A stretch of 64,000 nucleotides of DNA from Siphonodentalium dalli (Eukaryota > Mollusca > Scaphopoda > Gadilida > Siphonodentaliidae): the NCBI GenBank assembly GCA_032622095.1, contig CP136064.1, positions 252,526,484 to 252,590,483 on the forward strand, in the 5' to 3' direction. Each line of letters starts with the position of its first letter. Within the stretch, counting starts at the first letter, position 1. Positions 10,337-17,838 of the stretch are shown piece by piece. A program made the translations under genes and the position numbers. The notes below the pieces were generated by a model. The model had not been told where the DNA came from and did no database searches. It saw nothing but the letters and a program-made list of their open reading frames with translations.

Positions 10337-10607
10337 TACAGAAAGACAGCAACGGTATCCTGCTCAAAGTGAGACAATGGTATTGTGGATATATTTTAGT
10401 TCCCTTCTGCATGGCTGTCGTTGCATTCTTAACGCACACATCCGATTGCTGATTTTTTGGTGGGTATGATAAATGTACGTGATTCTATATAGTTATATTA
10501 TGGCTATTAAGTTTTCATAAACAGGCCTTCTTGGTCATAAAACATAATTTTATATTTTGTTTTCAAATCAGCGAAAATGCGTTATGAAGAGCACTGTTTT
10601 CATTACT

Positions 10608-10680
10608 GTCCCAGTAGCTCAGCGGATAGAGCGCTGGACTTCTAATCCAGAGGCCGTGGGTTCGATCCCCACCTGGGATG
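10608..10680 (+). tRNA. tRNA-Arg(TCT), unit 9
   Basis: Intact copy, as unit 1. Confidence 0.96.
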
Positions 10681-10804
10681 CACAGATATTTTTAAATCTT
10701 GGAATCAAAATTCGGTCGTCGTGCCTTGCTGACCTGCAAAGCGATTGTTGACAAACTGTTGAATAACGAATATAATGTCTTATAAAATGGTGTATTTATC
10801 GTAA

Positions 10805-10875
10805 GCGCCGCTGGTGTAGTGGTATCATGCAAGATTCCCATTCTTGCGACCCGGGTTCGATTCCCGGGCGGCTCA
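10805..10875 (+). tRNA. tRNA-Gly(CCC), unit 9, acceptor mismatch
   Basis: Same G71-to-T change as unit 8 (10873). Confidence 0.85.
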
Positions 10876-10985
10876 TATCTACTTTTTCAGTTAAATATGA
10901 CAGGCCATAATTTAGCTGACATTTCTAATGGATTCAATTTTTAACAGAGGAATGTCATTTTAGAAAACCACCATTTTTACCATGG

Positions 10986-11057
10986 AGCAGAGTGGCGCAG
11001 TGGTAGCGTGCTGGGCCCATAACCCAGAGGTCCGAGGATCGAAACCTCGCTCTGCTA
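10986..11057 (+). tRNA. Initiator tRNA-Met(CAT), unit 9
   Basis: Intact copy, as unit 1. Confidence 0.96.
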
Positions 11058-11345
11058 ATATTTTCGTCAAGGGGAGAGGAAGGAAGAATTATCACTTTGT
11101 TTGAAAGTAAATACAGTAAGAATGTGCGTGTGTGTTTTAATGTTTATATTAAAATATGGTTTTATTTATTATTGCTAGCAAATTAAAAAAAACGCTTCTT
11201 AAATGAATCGTGCACATGCATTTCAAGGGAGACTCGAAATGCATGACTTGTCCAGTCTATCGTTATAAAGTTCAAAGTCGCGTTGACTTCTCGACAACAA
11301 ATGTGCTAGCTGCTCAAGAAGCTAAATTTGCGTTCATATCTCGCC

Positions 11346-11416
11346 GCATCGGTGGTTCAGTGGTAGAATGCTCGCCTGTCACGCGGGCGACCCGGGTTCG
11401 AATCCCGGCCGATGCA
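11346..11416 (+). tRNA. Anticodon-switched tRNA: Gly body with GTC (Asp) anticodon, unit 9
   Basis: C-to-T at 11379 turns the anticodon (11378-11380) from GCC into GTC, which reads Asp codons GAC/GAT. The rest is the Gly(GCC) body with acceptor GCATCGG/CCGATGC and discriminator A, plus one T-loop change (TTCGAAT for TTCGATT) that fits the usual B box. Eukaryotic Asp identity normally wants G73, and Gly identity wants C35-C36, so its charging is uncertain. An automatic annotation would probably call it tRNA-Asp. Confidence 0.88.
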
Positions 11417-11577
11417 AAATAAGTTTTTTTCACTGATTTTGTTTGTGGATATCCACCTCATTTTGGACTATGCAGTTTAATTGGGAACTTGAGAAAAACA
11501 AATTTCATTGGCACATAAATTTGTTTAAAGAAAACGGACGGACTTGCGATTCGCATTTCATCGAGCAAAATTACTGT

Positions 11578-11661
11578 TGTCAGAAGTGGGATTCGAACCC
11601 ACGCCGGGAAGACCCGACTGCCACCTGAACGCAGCGCCTTAGACCACTCGGCCATCCTGAC
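11578..11661 (-). tRNA. tRNA-Leu(CAG), unit 9, anticodon-stem mismatch
   Basis: One change (plus strand CTGCCACCTG) puts G at position 39 opposite G31, opening the pair next to the anticodon loop. Confidence 0.85.
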
Positions 11662-11930
11662 TACAGAAAGACTGCAACGGTATCCTGCTCAAAGTGAGAC
11701 AATGGTATTGTGGATATATTTTAGTTCCCTTCTGGCTGTCGTTGCATTCTTAACGCACACATCCGATTGCTGATTTTTTGGTGGGTATATGATAAATGTA
11801 CGTGATTCTATATAGTTATATTATGGCTATTAAGTTTTCATAAACAGGCCTTCTTGGTCATAAAACATAATTTTATATTTTGTTTTCAAATCAGCGAAAA
11901 TGCGTTATGAAGAGCACTGTTTTCATTACT

Positions 11931-11993
11931 GTCCCAGTAGCTCAGCGGATAGAGCGCTGGACTTCTAATCCAGTTCGATCCCCACCTGGGATG
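11931..11993 (+). pseudogene. tRNA-Arg(TCT) pseudogene, unit 10 (10-nt deletion)
   Basis: 63 nt instead of 73: AGGCCGTGGG is missing, which removes the variable loop and the 5' half of the T-stem. A T-arm cannot form, so a working tRNA is very unlikely. The downstream spacer carries the linked change AAATATTGG. The same haplotype is in units 15, 16, 22 and 24. Confidence 0.9.
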
Positions 11994-12117
11994 CACAGAT
12001 ATTTTTAAATATTGGAATCAAAATTCGGTCGTCGTGCCTTGCTGACCTGCAAAGCGATTGTTGACAAACTGTTGAATAACGAATATAATGTCTTATAAAA
12101 TGGTGTATTTATCGTAA

Positions 12118-12188
12118 GCGCCGCTGGTGTAGTGGTATCATGCAAGATTCCCATTCTTGCGACCCGGGTTCGATTCCCGGGCGGCGCA
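12118..12188 (+). tRNA. tRNA-Gly(CCC), unit 10
   Basis: Intact copy, as unit 1. Confidence 0.95.
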
Positions 12189-12298
12189 TATCTACTTTTT
12201 CAGTTAAATATGACAGGCCATAATTTAGCTGACATTTCTAATGGATTCAATTTTTAACAGAGGAATGTCATTTTAGAAAACCACCATTTTTACCATGG

Positions 12299-12370
12299 AG
12301 CAGAGTGGCGCAGTGGTAGCGTGCTGGGCCCATAACCCAGAGGTCCGAGGATCGAAACCTCGCTCTGCTA
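12299..12370 (+). tRNA. Initiator tRNA-Met(CAT), unit 10
   Basis: Intact copy, as unit 1. Confidence 0.96.
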
Positions 12371-12658
12371 ATATTTTCGTCAAGGGGAGAGGAAGGAAGA
12401 ATTATCACTTTGTTTGAAAGTAAATACAGTAAGAATGTGCGTGTGTGTTTTAATGTTTATATTAAAATATGGTTTTATTTATTATTGCTAGCAAATTAAA
12501 AAAAACGCTTCTTAAATGAATCGTGCACATGCATTTCAAGGGAGACTCGAAATGCATGACTTGTCCAGTCTATCGTTATAAAGTTCAAAGTCGCGTTGAC
12601 TTCTCGACAACAAATGTGCTAGCTGCTCAAGAAGCTAAATTTGCGTTCATATCTCGCC

Positions 12659-12729
12659 GCATCGGTGGTTCAGTGGTAGAATGCTCGCCTGCCACGCGGG
12701 CGACCCGGGTTCGATTCCCGGCCGATGCA
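12659..12729 (+). tRNA. tRNA-Gly(GCC), unit 10
   Basis: Intact copy. Its 3' end is 43 nt from the mobile element insertion point, beyond its T7 terminator. Confidence 0.96.
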
Positions 12730-12766
12730 AAATAAGTTTTTTTCACTGATTTTGTTTGTGGATATC

Positions 12767-12772
12767 CACCTC
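12767..12772. repeat. Target-site duplication, left copy (CACCTC)
   Basis: CACCTC ends the array sequence just before the element. The uninterrupted units carry a single CACCTC here, followed by ATTTTGG. Confidence 0.92.
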
Positions 12773-12799
12773 AGAAGAATAGCCGCCTCGTTACCCCCA

Positions 12800-12855
12800 C
12801 ATCTAAAAATAGAATTTGTGGGTCTAAAATTGGTTGTACTAAAATATTCCCAAAA
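12800..12855 (+). repeat. Subterminal 56-bp module, left outer copy
   Basis: Begins CATCTAAAAATAGAA and ends TATTCCCAAAA. It recurs with two mismatches deep inside the arm at 17163-17218, in the same orientation, so the arm carries two copies of its own subterminal sequence. Confidence 0.85.
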
Positions 12856-13018
12856 TATCAAAACCCAAAAAAAAAAATTTCCAAAAAAAATTAAAAAAAT
12901 TATTTTTTCCAAAAAATTTCAAAATCCCAAAACTTCCAAAAAATTTCAAAACCCCAAAATTTCAAAAGAAAAAATTTCAAAACCCTCAAAATTATTTCTT
13001 CAAAAAAAAAAGTTTAAA
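12856..13018. repeat. A-rich degenerate simple repeat (CAAAA/TTTCAAAA)
   Basis: A decayed version of the 9-bp TTCAAAAAT/C repeat that also follows the inner module at 17219. Reading frames through it are Lys/Phe-rich and not credible genes. Confidence 0.8.
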
Positions 13019-13734
13019 TAAAAAATTTATAACGAGTTTTCGGTTTCTGATAATCTCGATATTAAAATGTCGAATGTTAAATTATTTGCGCGTAATATCT
13101 TTCGTTATTTTTTTTGTTCAAATATTTTTCATGAAATTATTAATCGATGTTTAGAAAATAGCTTTATTGGACATTGTGACCATCGATATGAATGCATACA
13201 TTCCAGTGTTTTATCGGACGCAGTTCATATAATTGTCATACCTGAAAATAGACACCATTACTTTTACATAAATAATAAAGAGCGTTTATTCTTTACACTC
13301 TCTATCCCATATGACAGGTGTGTATTATCGTGAATTATTGGAAGTATTGAGATGTACTATGTTGAATCACTAACGGTCGAAAATTGTAATGTGAAATTAC
13401 AACCCTCCAGAATGAATTGTCATATTCGCTGTACACGCAATCACACACGCGACATTGGTGGTAACAATGTGTCTTTCACACCTTTGCTTTACCAAATGAA
13501 TTATATTATTTCCCCGTTCACAGTTATATGCTATTCAGAAAACATATCGATTTAATGTCTGAACAAACGGGTTAGTATCAATTAAGGTTGATAAACTGTG
13601 TCATTCACACGATAATTAGTTAGCCAAAACATGCATACGTCCAGGACACTCAATTATAGAAATTGCTTTGATGACATTGTTATAACAACATTACGTAATA
13701 ACCACTTATCGCCCCACATTCATACTTACGCTTT
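13019..13734. other. AT-rich outer arm, no convincing gene
   Basis: Open frames of 88, 67 and 69 codons start at 13067, 13352 and 13631 (plus strand), mirrored on the minus strand of the right arm. None shows a recognisable domain. A short motif at 13327-13346 (TATCGTGAATTATTGGAAG) matches the region around the zinc-finger start at 16569-16587, which suggests a decayed duplicate of that gene's 5' end. Confidence 0.5.
13067..13333 (+). CDS. Possible hypothetical protein, 88 aa (left arm)
   Basis: An ATG-started frame rich in Phe, Ile, Cys and His, without a clear signal peptide or domain. It is conserved in the other arm, but the arms are nearly identical everywhere, so this is weak support. 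No TATA box or polyadenylation signal is placed convincingly around it. I do not recognise it. Confidence 0.2.
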   Translation: MSNVKLFARNIFRYFFCSNIFHEIINRCLENSFIGHCDHRYECIHSSVLSDAVHIIVIPENRHHYFYINNKERLFFTLSIPYDRCVLS

Positions 13735-13938
13735 GGACATTTTATCAGTTTATCACGTGATCACTAAATGTGGCAATCGGGTATCCTCCGATGCCTGCAA
13801 TATATTATTTATAATAATTGGACTCATTGATCTCACGTGAATAATACTCTTAGTTGTTCCAATAAAATAGTTATCAAATTCGATCACCAATAGATTTGAC
13901 TGTGGAATGTAATGACCTTTAACTTATTTATCGATCTA
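13735..13938 (+). repeat. 204-bp direct repeat R1, copy a (left arm)
   Basis: Starts GGACATTTTATCAG and ends TTTATCGATCTA. It is nearly identical to 14978-15181. Confidence 0.88.
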
Positions 13939-14219
13939 AAGGGACACTCATTATGAATGAATGTTAACAATACAAGCGCACGAATGAAGAGCGTTGAACA
14001 TATACGAAATTACTACACGAATGAATTGAACCTTGAAATTTATATTTAACATCTTACCAACAACAGCTACAGACATAATCATAGTATTATACTGTCTTGC
14101 ATGTACACACGCTATGACATCATTAAAGGTGGACAATCCACTCACGGTGTGACAACAGATACGGACATAGGCATAGTGTTATACAGTCTTCTATGTACCC
14201 ACGCTATGACACCATTAAC
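13938..14219 (+). repeat. About 280-bp direct repeat R2, copy a (left arm)
   Basis: Nearly identical to 15577-15860. Inside it, a block beginning GACATA recurs after 92 bp (14072 and 14164) with TATGAC as a shared landmark, so R2 itself grew from a shorter tandem unit. Confidence 0.85.
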
Positions 14220-14264
14220 GTACATTGGATGTTAGGTCTATAACTCTTGAGTATGCACCAATCA

Positions 14265-14662
14265 ATGAGCAAATGAGCAAAAAAATGAGCAAATGAGCAA
14301 AAAAATGAGCAAATGAGCAAGAAAATGAGCAAATGAGCAAGAAAATGAGCAAGAAAATGAGCAAATGAGCAATAAAAATGAGCAAATGAGCAAAAAAATG
14401 AGCAAATGAGCAATAAAAATGAGCAAATGAGCAAAAAAATGAGCAAATGAGCAAAAAAATGAGCAAATGAGCAAAAAAATGAGCAACTGAGCAATAAAAT
14501 GAGCAAATGAGCAAGAAAATGAGCAAATGAGCAATAAAAATGAGCAAATGAGCAAACAAATGAGCAAATGAGCAAAAAAATGAGCAAATGAGCAATAAAA
14601 ATGAGCAAATGAGCAAAAAAATGAGCAAATGAGCAAAAAAATGAGCAAATGAGCAAAAAAAT
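14265..14662. repeat. 20-bp minisatellite, left arm (398 bp)
   Basis: About 20 copies of ATGAGCAAATGAGCAAAAAA with small changes (AAGAAA, AATAAAA, ACAAA). The copy in the right arm is about 31 bp shorter and has a different order of variants. Long hydrophobic frames on the minus strand come only from the repeat. Confidence 0.95.
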
Positions 14663-14977
14663 GTAATTCTGCTGTGGTTAAGCAGTCCATTATTTAGGGC
14701 ATACCTGTATGTAGGCCTATCAGTGGATGAATAGTCTGCCGGAGAAGTACTGTGTAGACAGGTCTTGTCGTTAAGAGAGTCAGACGAGAAGTGAAGGCTC
14801 GGCTATTAAAACATAGTAATGCGATAGCGAACATCAAACGAGTCTGCGCACGCATATCTGTCAAAAGGATACAATAGCAGTCATTAGTCAATTTATCCCC
14901 GGTGTCAGCTCAGTACCCAATCGGGACGAAGCCGAAGGTCAACTCATTTTTTTTTTGCTCATTATAGTACGTCACTT
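14663..14977. other. Unique segment between minisatellite and R1b (left arm)
   Basis: About 315 bp without a recognised gene. A 65-codon minus-strand frame (14694-14891) has no domain. A 10-T run with TGCTCATT at 14947 resembles a stray minisatellite unit. Confidence 0.5.
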
Positions 14978-15181
14978 GGACATTTTATCAGTTTATCACG
15001 TGATCACTAAATGTGGCAATCGGGTATCCACCGATGCCTGCAATTTATTATTTATAATAATTGGACTCATTGATCTCACGTAAATAATACTCTTAGTTGT
15101 TCCAATAAAATAGTTATCAAATTCGATCACCAATAGATTTGACTGTGGAATATAATGACCTTTAACTTATTTATCGATCTA
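14978..15181 (+). repeat. 204-bp direct repeat R1, copy b (left arm)
   Basis: Second copy of R1 in the same orientation, with a few substitutions (for example CCACCGATG for CCTCCGATG). Confidence 0.88.
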
Positions 15182-15344
15182 TGTTAGAACATGGTCTTAA
15201 CAAAAAACTTGACCATAACAAAAATTACCTTACATTTATGCATGAATCTAATTAGACCATACGTAAATATTGTCAGCTTATCGTCTGATGAGCAAATCCG
15301 ATGTTTATCAAAAATAGTACAACTTCCAGTTGGTAATTACTCTT

Positions 15345-15553
15345 ACGAATGAAGAGCGTTGAACATATACGAAATTACTACACGAATGAACTGAAATTTA
15401 TATTTTCACATCTTACCAACAACAGATACAGACATAGTCATAGTGTTATACTATCTTACATGTACCCATGCTATGACATCATTCGAAGGGGCAATACACT
15501 CAAGGAGTTAAAGTGACACGAAACAAGGGACGTGATGTAATATTGGTGTTTGA
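15345..15553 (+). repeat. Diverged partial copy of repeat R2 (left arm)
   Basis: Begins GAATGAAGAGCGTTGAAC and ends GTGATGTAATATTGGTG. It is more diverged than the other two R2 copies. The 164 bp before it (15181-15344) are unique and hold no gene that I can see. Confidence 0.8.
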
Positions 15554-15576
15554 ATCTTAAAGGAACACAAGACACT

Positions 15577-15931
15577 CTAAAGGGGCACTCATTATGAATG
15601 AATGTTAACAATACAAGCGCACGAATGAAGAGCGTTGAACATATACAAAATTACTACACGAATGAATTGAACCTTGAAATTTATATTTCACATCTTACCA
15701 ACAACAGCTACAGGCATTATCATAGGGTTATACTGTCTTGCATATACACACGCTATGACATCATTAAAGGCAGACAATCCACTCACGGTGTGACAACAGA
15801 TACAGACATAGGCATAGTGTTATACAGTCTTCTATGTACCAATGCTATGACATAATTAAAGGGGGATAATACACGCACGGTGTGGAATGTTAAAGTGACA
15901 CGCGGTAAGGGACGTGATGTAATATTGGTGA
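15577..15931 (+). repeat. Direct repeat R2, copy b (left arm)
   Basis: Near-identical to R2 copy a over about 280 bp, then extended by AAGTGACACG...GGGACGTGATG, which is shared with the partial copy at 15511-15551. It ends just downstream of the zinc-finger gene. Confidence 0.83.
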
Positions 15932-15987
15932 AACCCCCTCCCCACTTATAGATATATAACGAAGACGAGAATAACATGTTGATGAAG

Positions 15988-15993
15988 TTTATT
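15988..15993 (-). promoter_or_regulatory. AATAAA polyadenylation signal of the zinc-finger gene (left arm)
   Basis: AATAAA on the minus strand begins 6 nt after the stop codon of the 189-aa gene. Such a compact 3' end is typical of virus-like elements. Confidence 0.65.
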
Positions 15994-15998
15994 GAAAT

Positions 15999-16568
15999 TT
16001 AATCATTGTCTGAATCTTCGACTGTTAGATTTACTTCTAAGAGTTTCTTGAATTTTCTCATCGCTTCATCTGCAGCCCATTCATTATTATATCCGTGTTT
16101 GGTCAGTTTGACCATTTTCTTCATAATCATGGTATGTATGCGTGATGTTTTCAATCGATACTGGTATTCTATTAATCGTCTATAACTTTTGAGAAACAGA
16201 GCAAACTCTGTGTCGATGGTATCCTCTTTTCCCGACATGCTCTCATCTCCCGAAATGCTCTCTTCTTCTTTCACATCATTGGTGACGCGTTTCATCATAC
16301 TTTTGAATGTGTCCATCTCGTTGACACATCGCGCAGCTTTCTTAAGACCGAATACCGTTCTACTACCGACGCCATTACCATCTTCTGAATCTGATAGCGT
16401 TCCACGTTCATCTTCATCTGAATCTAGAACCGCTTCGTCAGATTCATCGGTATCTTCTCCGAAGAGAGTTGGTTTTGTCTCGGACATAACTCCGTGTTTA
16501 ATCTGTTTATGTCTTTGTAGATTGTAGTTCGTCGATAAAATAATGCCACATAAATCACACCCGTGCAT
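15999..16568 (-). CDS. C2H2 zinc-finger protein, 189 aa (left arm)
   Basis: One C2H2 finger lies at the N terminus: Cys4, Cys7, His20, His25 (spacing C-X2-C-X12-H-X4-H), which suggests nucleic-acid binding. Two acidic, Ser-rich stretches follow (about residues 38-63 and 101-121), then a basic, probably helical tail (about 122-180) ending in Glu-Asp-Ser-Asp-Asn-Asp. The start is the first ATG before the finger. A TATA-like box lies 27 nt upstream, so the transcript may begin very near this ATG, and Met28 after the finger is a possible second start. The right arm carries an inverted copy differing at residue 72 (Val here). Single-finger acidic proteins occur among small genes of Polinton-like elements in invertebrates; this link is my inference. 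Exact role unknown. Confidence 0.75.
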   Translation of the reverse strand: MHGCDLCGIILSTNYNLQRHKQIKHGVMSETKPTLFGEDTDESDEAVLDSDEDERGTLSDSEDGNGVGSRTVFGLKKAARCVNEMDTFKSMMKRVTNDVKEEESISGDESMSGKEDTIDTEFALFLKSYRRLIEYQYRLKTSRIHTMIMKKMVKLTKHGYNNEWAADEAMRKFKKLLEVNLTVEDSDND

Positions 16569-16749
16569 TATCGCGAATTATTGGAAGAACCATCACTCTT
16601 ATAAGTAGCGATAAAAAGAGAGAATAAGGTGTGGTATACAACCGTCGCTCTAAGAGTACGTTCGTCCCGGGGCTAGGGTATAGATATTTGACCGCCGGTG
16701 ATTCAATTAATGCCAATTTATCAGTATGGTACTCTATGTATTCATTCAT
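16555..16749 (-). CDS. Possible hypothetical protein, 64 aa (left arm)
   Basis: A small frame that begins 7 nt after the stop of the 107-aa gene and overlaps the first 14 nt of the zinc-finger gene. The N-terminal 45 residues look protein-like (Tyr, Glu, Pro), while the hydrophobic end overlaps the zinc-finger promoter. It may be the truncated start of a longer gene. I do not recognise it. Confidence 0.35.
   Translation of the reverse strand: MNEYIEYHTDKLALIESPAVKYLYPSPGTNVLLERRLYTTPYSLFLSLLIRVMVLPIIRDNARV
16596..16603 (-). promoter_or_regulatory. TATA-like box of the zinc-finger gene (left arm)
   Basis: TATAAGAG on the minus strand, 27 nt before the ATG. The same octamer stands upstream of the 107-aa gene. 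Confidence 0.5.
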
Positions 16750-16756
16750 GATTTGG

Positions 16757-17080
16757 CTAATCGTATGACACTGGTCTTTTCATTTTCTTCTTATTATTAG
16801 ACAAACCTCCATCAGACACTCTCTTGTTGGTTTGTTTGGACGCTTTACGTGTGTTTGTCAACTTATTTGCTGCAACTTCAGCCTTAGCCATTTCAATCGC
16901 TTGAGCGATGGGTGTCACCACGTTAATAAGTGGTTTTAGAACGTCTTCTTCACTATCACTATTTTTAGTTCTGTCAATAAAGTATCGACCCTGATTATCT
17001 GGTATTAACTTCCCATCAACCATATCTCTGAAATGTTTTCTCCACATTTCAAGATCTGCTGGAATATACGGGATCGACAT
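16757..17080 (-). CDS. Small basic-tailed protein, 107 aa (left arm)
   Basis: The N-terminal half has an aromatic/basic helix (Trp13, His16, Phe17, Met20) followed by Gly-Lys and a Tyr-Phe-Ile strand near residues 33-35. Next come an acidic patch (Asp42 to Asp46), an Ala/Ile-rich helix (about 50-72) and a Lys-rich tail (79-102) containing Asn-Lys-Lys-Lys-Met-Lys-Arg, which could be a nuclear localisation or DNA-binding segment. Small proteins with a similar Trp/His/Phe opening are, as far as I recall, common in Polinton-like elements of marine invertebrates, but no function is assigned here. Residue 68 is Glu in this arm and Lys in the other. A TATA-like box precedes the gene by 60 nt. Confidence 0.65.
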   Translation of the reverse strand: MSIPYIPADLEMWRKHFRDMVDGKLIPDNQGRYFIDRTKNSDSEEDVLKPLINVVTPIAQAIEMAKAEVAANKLTNTRKASKQTNKRVSDGGLSNNKKKMKRPVSYD

Positions 17081-17140
17081 GTTTCTTCAAAATGTACAAG
17101 TCACTCTTTTTTCTGCATTTTATTTTAGAAAGTTTATCGC

Positions 17141-17148
17141 CTCTTATA
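17141..17148 (-). promoter_or_regulatory. TATA-like box of the 107-aa gene (left arm)
   Basis: TATAAGAG on the minus strand about 60 nt before the ATG, leaving room for a leader of about 30 nt. Confidence 0.5.
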
Positions 17149-17162
17149 AAAATCGATTATTG

Positions 17163-17218
17163 CATCTAAAAATAGAATCTTTGGGTCTAAAATTGGTTGT
17201 ACTAAAATATTCCCAAAA
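17163..17218 (+). repeat. Subterminal 56-bp module, left inner copy
   Basis: 54 of 56 positions match the outer copy at 12800-12855. It is followed, as outside, by TTTCAAAA-type repeats. Confidence 0.88.
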
Positions 17219-17346
17219 ACCCAAAACTTCAAAAATTTCAAAAAACTTCAAAAATTTCAAAAAATTTCAAAAATTTCAAAAACTTCAAAAATTTCAAAAA
17301 TTTCAAAAACTTCAAAAAACTTCAAAAATTTCAAAAACTTCAAAAA
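17219..17346. repeat. 9-bp simple repeat (TTCAAAAAT/TTCAAAAAC), left arm
   Basis: About 14 units alternating TTTCAAAAA and CTTCAAAAA. The apparent Phe/Glu or Lys/Phe/Gln repeat peptides are by-products. Confidence 0.9.
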
Positions 17347-17425
17347 TAAGACCCCGCCGGCGGCGGACCCCGGCGGCGGCGGCACCGCCGGCGGCGCCAG
17401 TTGTTGTTGTTGTTGTTGTTGGTGG

Positions 17426-17473
<48 letters not shown>

Positions 17474-17499
17474 GGCGGCGGCGGCGGCATTGCGGTATT
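17347..17499. repeat. CCG/CGG clusters and GTT microsatellite (left arm)
   Basis: CGG/CCG clusters (17353-17398 and 17473-17526) flank a GTT run (about 17399-17473, CAA on the minus strand). On the minus strand this is a Pro-then-Gln frame that may continue the Pro/Gln gene after a TAA and a new ATG. Confidence 0.8.
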
Positions 17500-17623
17500 T
17501 TACTGCGGCGGCGGCGCCGCCGGCGGTCCACTTACACATGCCGTGAATGGATGCTTGAAAATAAAATCTTCATGGACATTGGCCATTGGATCATCAAAGC
17601 AGGATGTTATGTCGCTTGGTGGC

Positions 17624-17659
<36 letters not shown>

Positions 17660-17772
17660 GGCTGATGATACTGTTGTTGTTGTTGTTGTTGTTGTTGTGG
17701 CTGATGATACTGTTGTTGTTGTTCTGAAGGCGTGTGTTTAACTTTGATATGACATGGCGGCGGCGACGGCAT
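17500..17772 (-). CDS. Pro/Gln-rich protein, 90 aa (left arm)
   Basis: Starts with Met and a Pro run, then a Cys-His-Ile-Lys-Val-Lys-His segment and poly-Gln tracts broken by two Tyr-His-Gln-Pro motifs. A non-repetitive segment follows (Asp-Ile-Thr-Ser-Cys-Phe-Asp-Asp ... Phe-Ile-Phe-Lys-His-Pro-Phe), then a Pro-rich end. It differs from the right-arm copy by whole codons in the CAA tracts, so the frame is kept. Low-complexity Pro/Gln proteins can be transcription activators, but no function can be assigned. It may be a fragment of a longer gene cut at the palindrome centre. Confidence 0.5.
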
Positions 17773-17790
17773 TGCAGTATTTTACTGCGG

Positions 17791-17820
17791 GGTCCGCCGG
17801 CGGCGGCGGCGGCACCGCCG
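17791..17820. other. Palindrome centre, GC-rich spacer
   Basis: About 30 nt of CGG/CCG-rich sequence between inverted copies of GCAGTAAAATAC(C/T)GCAAT (17771-17790 and 17821-17840). Both arms turn here. It is itself able to fold. Confidence 0.8.
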
Positions 17821-17838
17821 CCGCAGTAAAATACCGCA

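Larger units (their letters stand above)
1..12766. repeat. Tandem array of five-tRNA units, left block (units 1-10)
   Basis: Ten near-identical units of about 1.32 kb lie head to tail; the tenth is split by the mobile element. Each unit reads Arg(TCT), Gly(CCC), iMet(CAT), Gly(GCC) on the plus strand and Leu(CAG) on the minus strand. The gaps between genes are AT-rich; the longest are about 290 nt (iMet to Gly(GCC)) and 270 nt (Leu to next Arg), and I see no gene in them. Units differ by point changes and small indels, for example a 4-bp GCAT insertion downstream of Leu in units 6-8. The window starts inside the spacer just before an Arg gene, so the array continues to the left. Confidence 0.97.
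12773..17805 (+). repeat. Left arm of the 10-kb palindrome
   Basis: About 5 kb that recurs in inverted orientation as the right arm. Differences are few: point changes such as E68/K68 in the 107-aa protein and V72/L72 in the zinc-finger protein, about 31 bp in the minisatellite, and different CAA repeat numbers. Confidence 0.93.

Noticed and set aside
12670-13021. Frames of 80 and 98 codons across the left element boundary
   Set aside because: They join a tRNA gene to A-rich terminal repeat sequence and are Lys/Phe-rich low complexity.
14204-14690. Overlapping long hydrophobic frames of 137-150 codons on the minus strand (and 119-147 codons at 20905-21359 on the plus strand)
   Set aside because: All three frames are open at once because the 20-bp repeat has no stop in them. 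The peptides are pure repeat translations.
16189-16527. 112-codon Ser-rich frame antisense to the zinc-finger gene (and 19068-19406 minus)
   Set aside because: Complement of the acidic Ser/Asp/Glu codons of the real gene.
17079-17546. 155-codon frame with poly-Lys/Phe/Gln, Arg, Ala and Val blocks
   Set aside because: Frame through the 9-bp repeat, CGG cluster and GTT microsatellite on the strand opposite the Pro/Gln gene.
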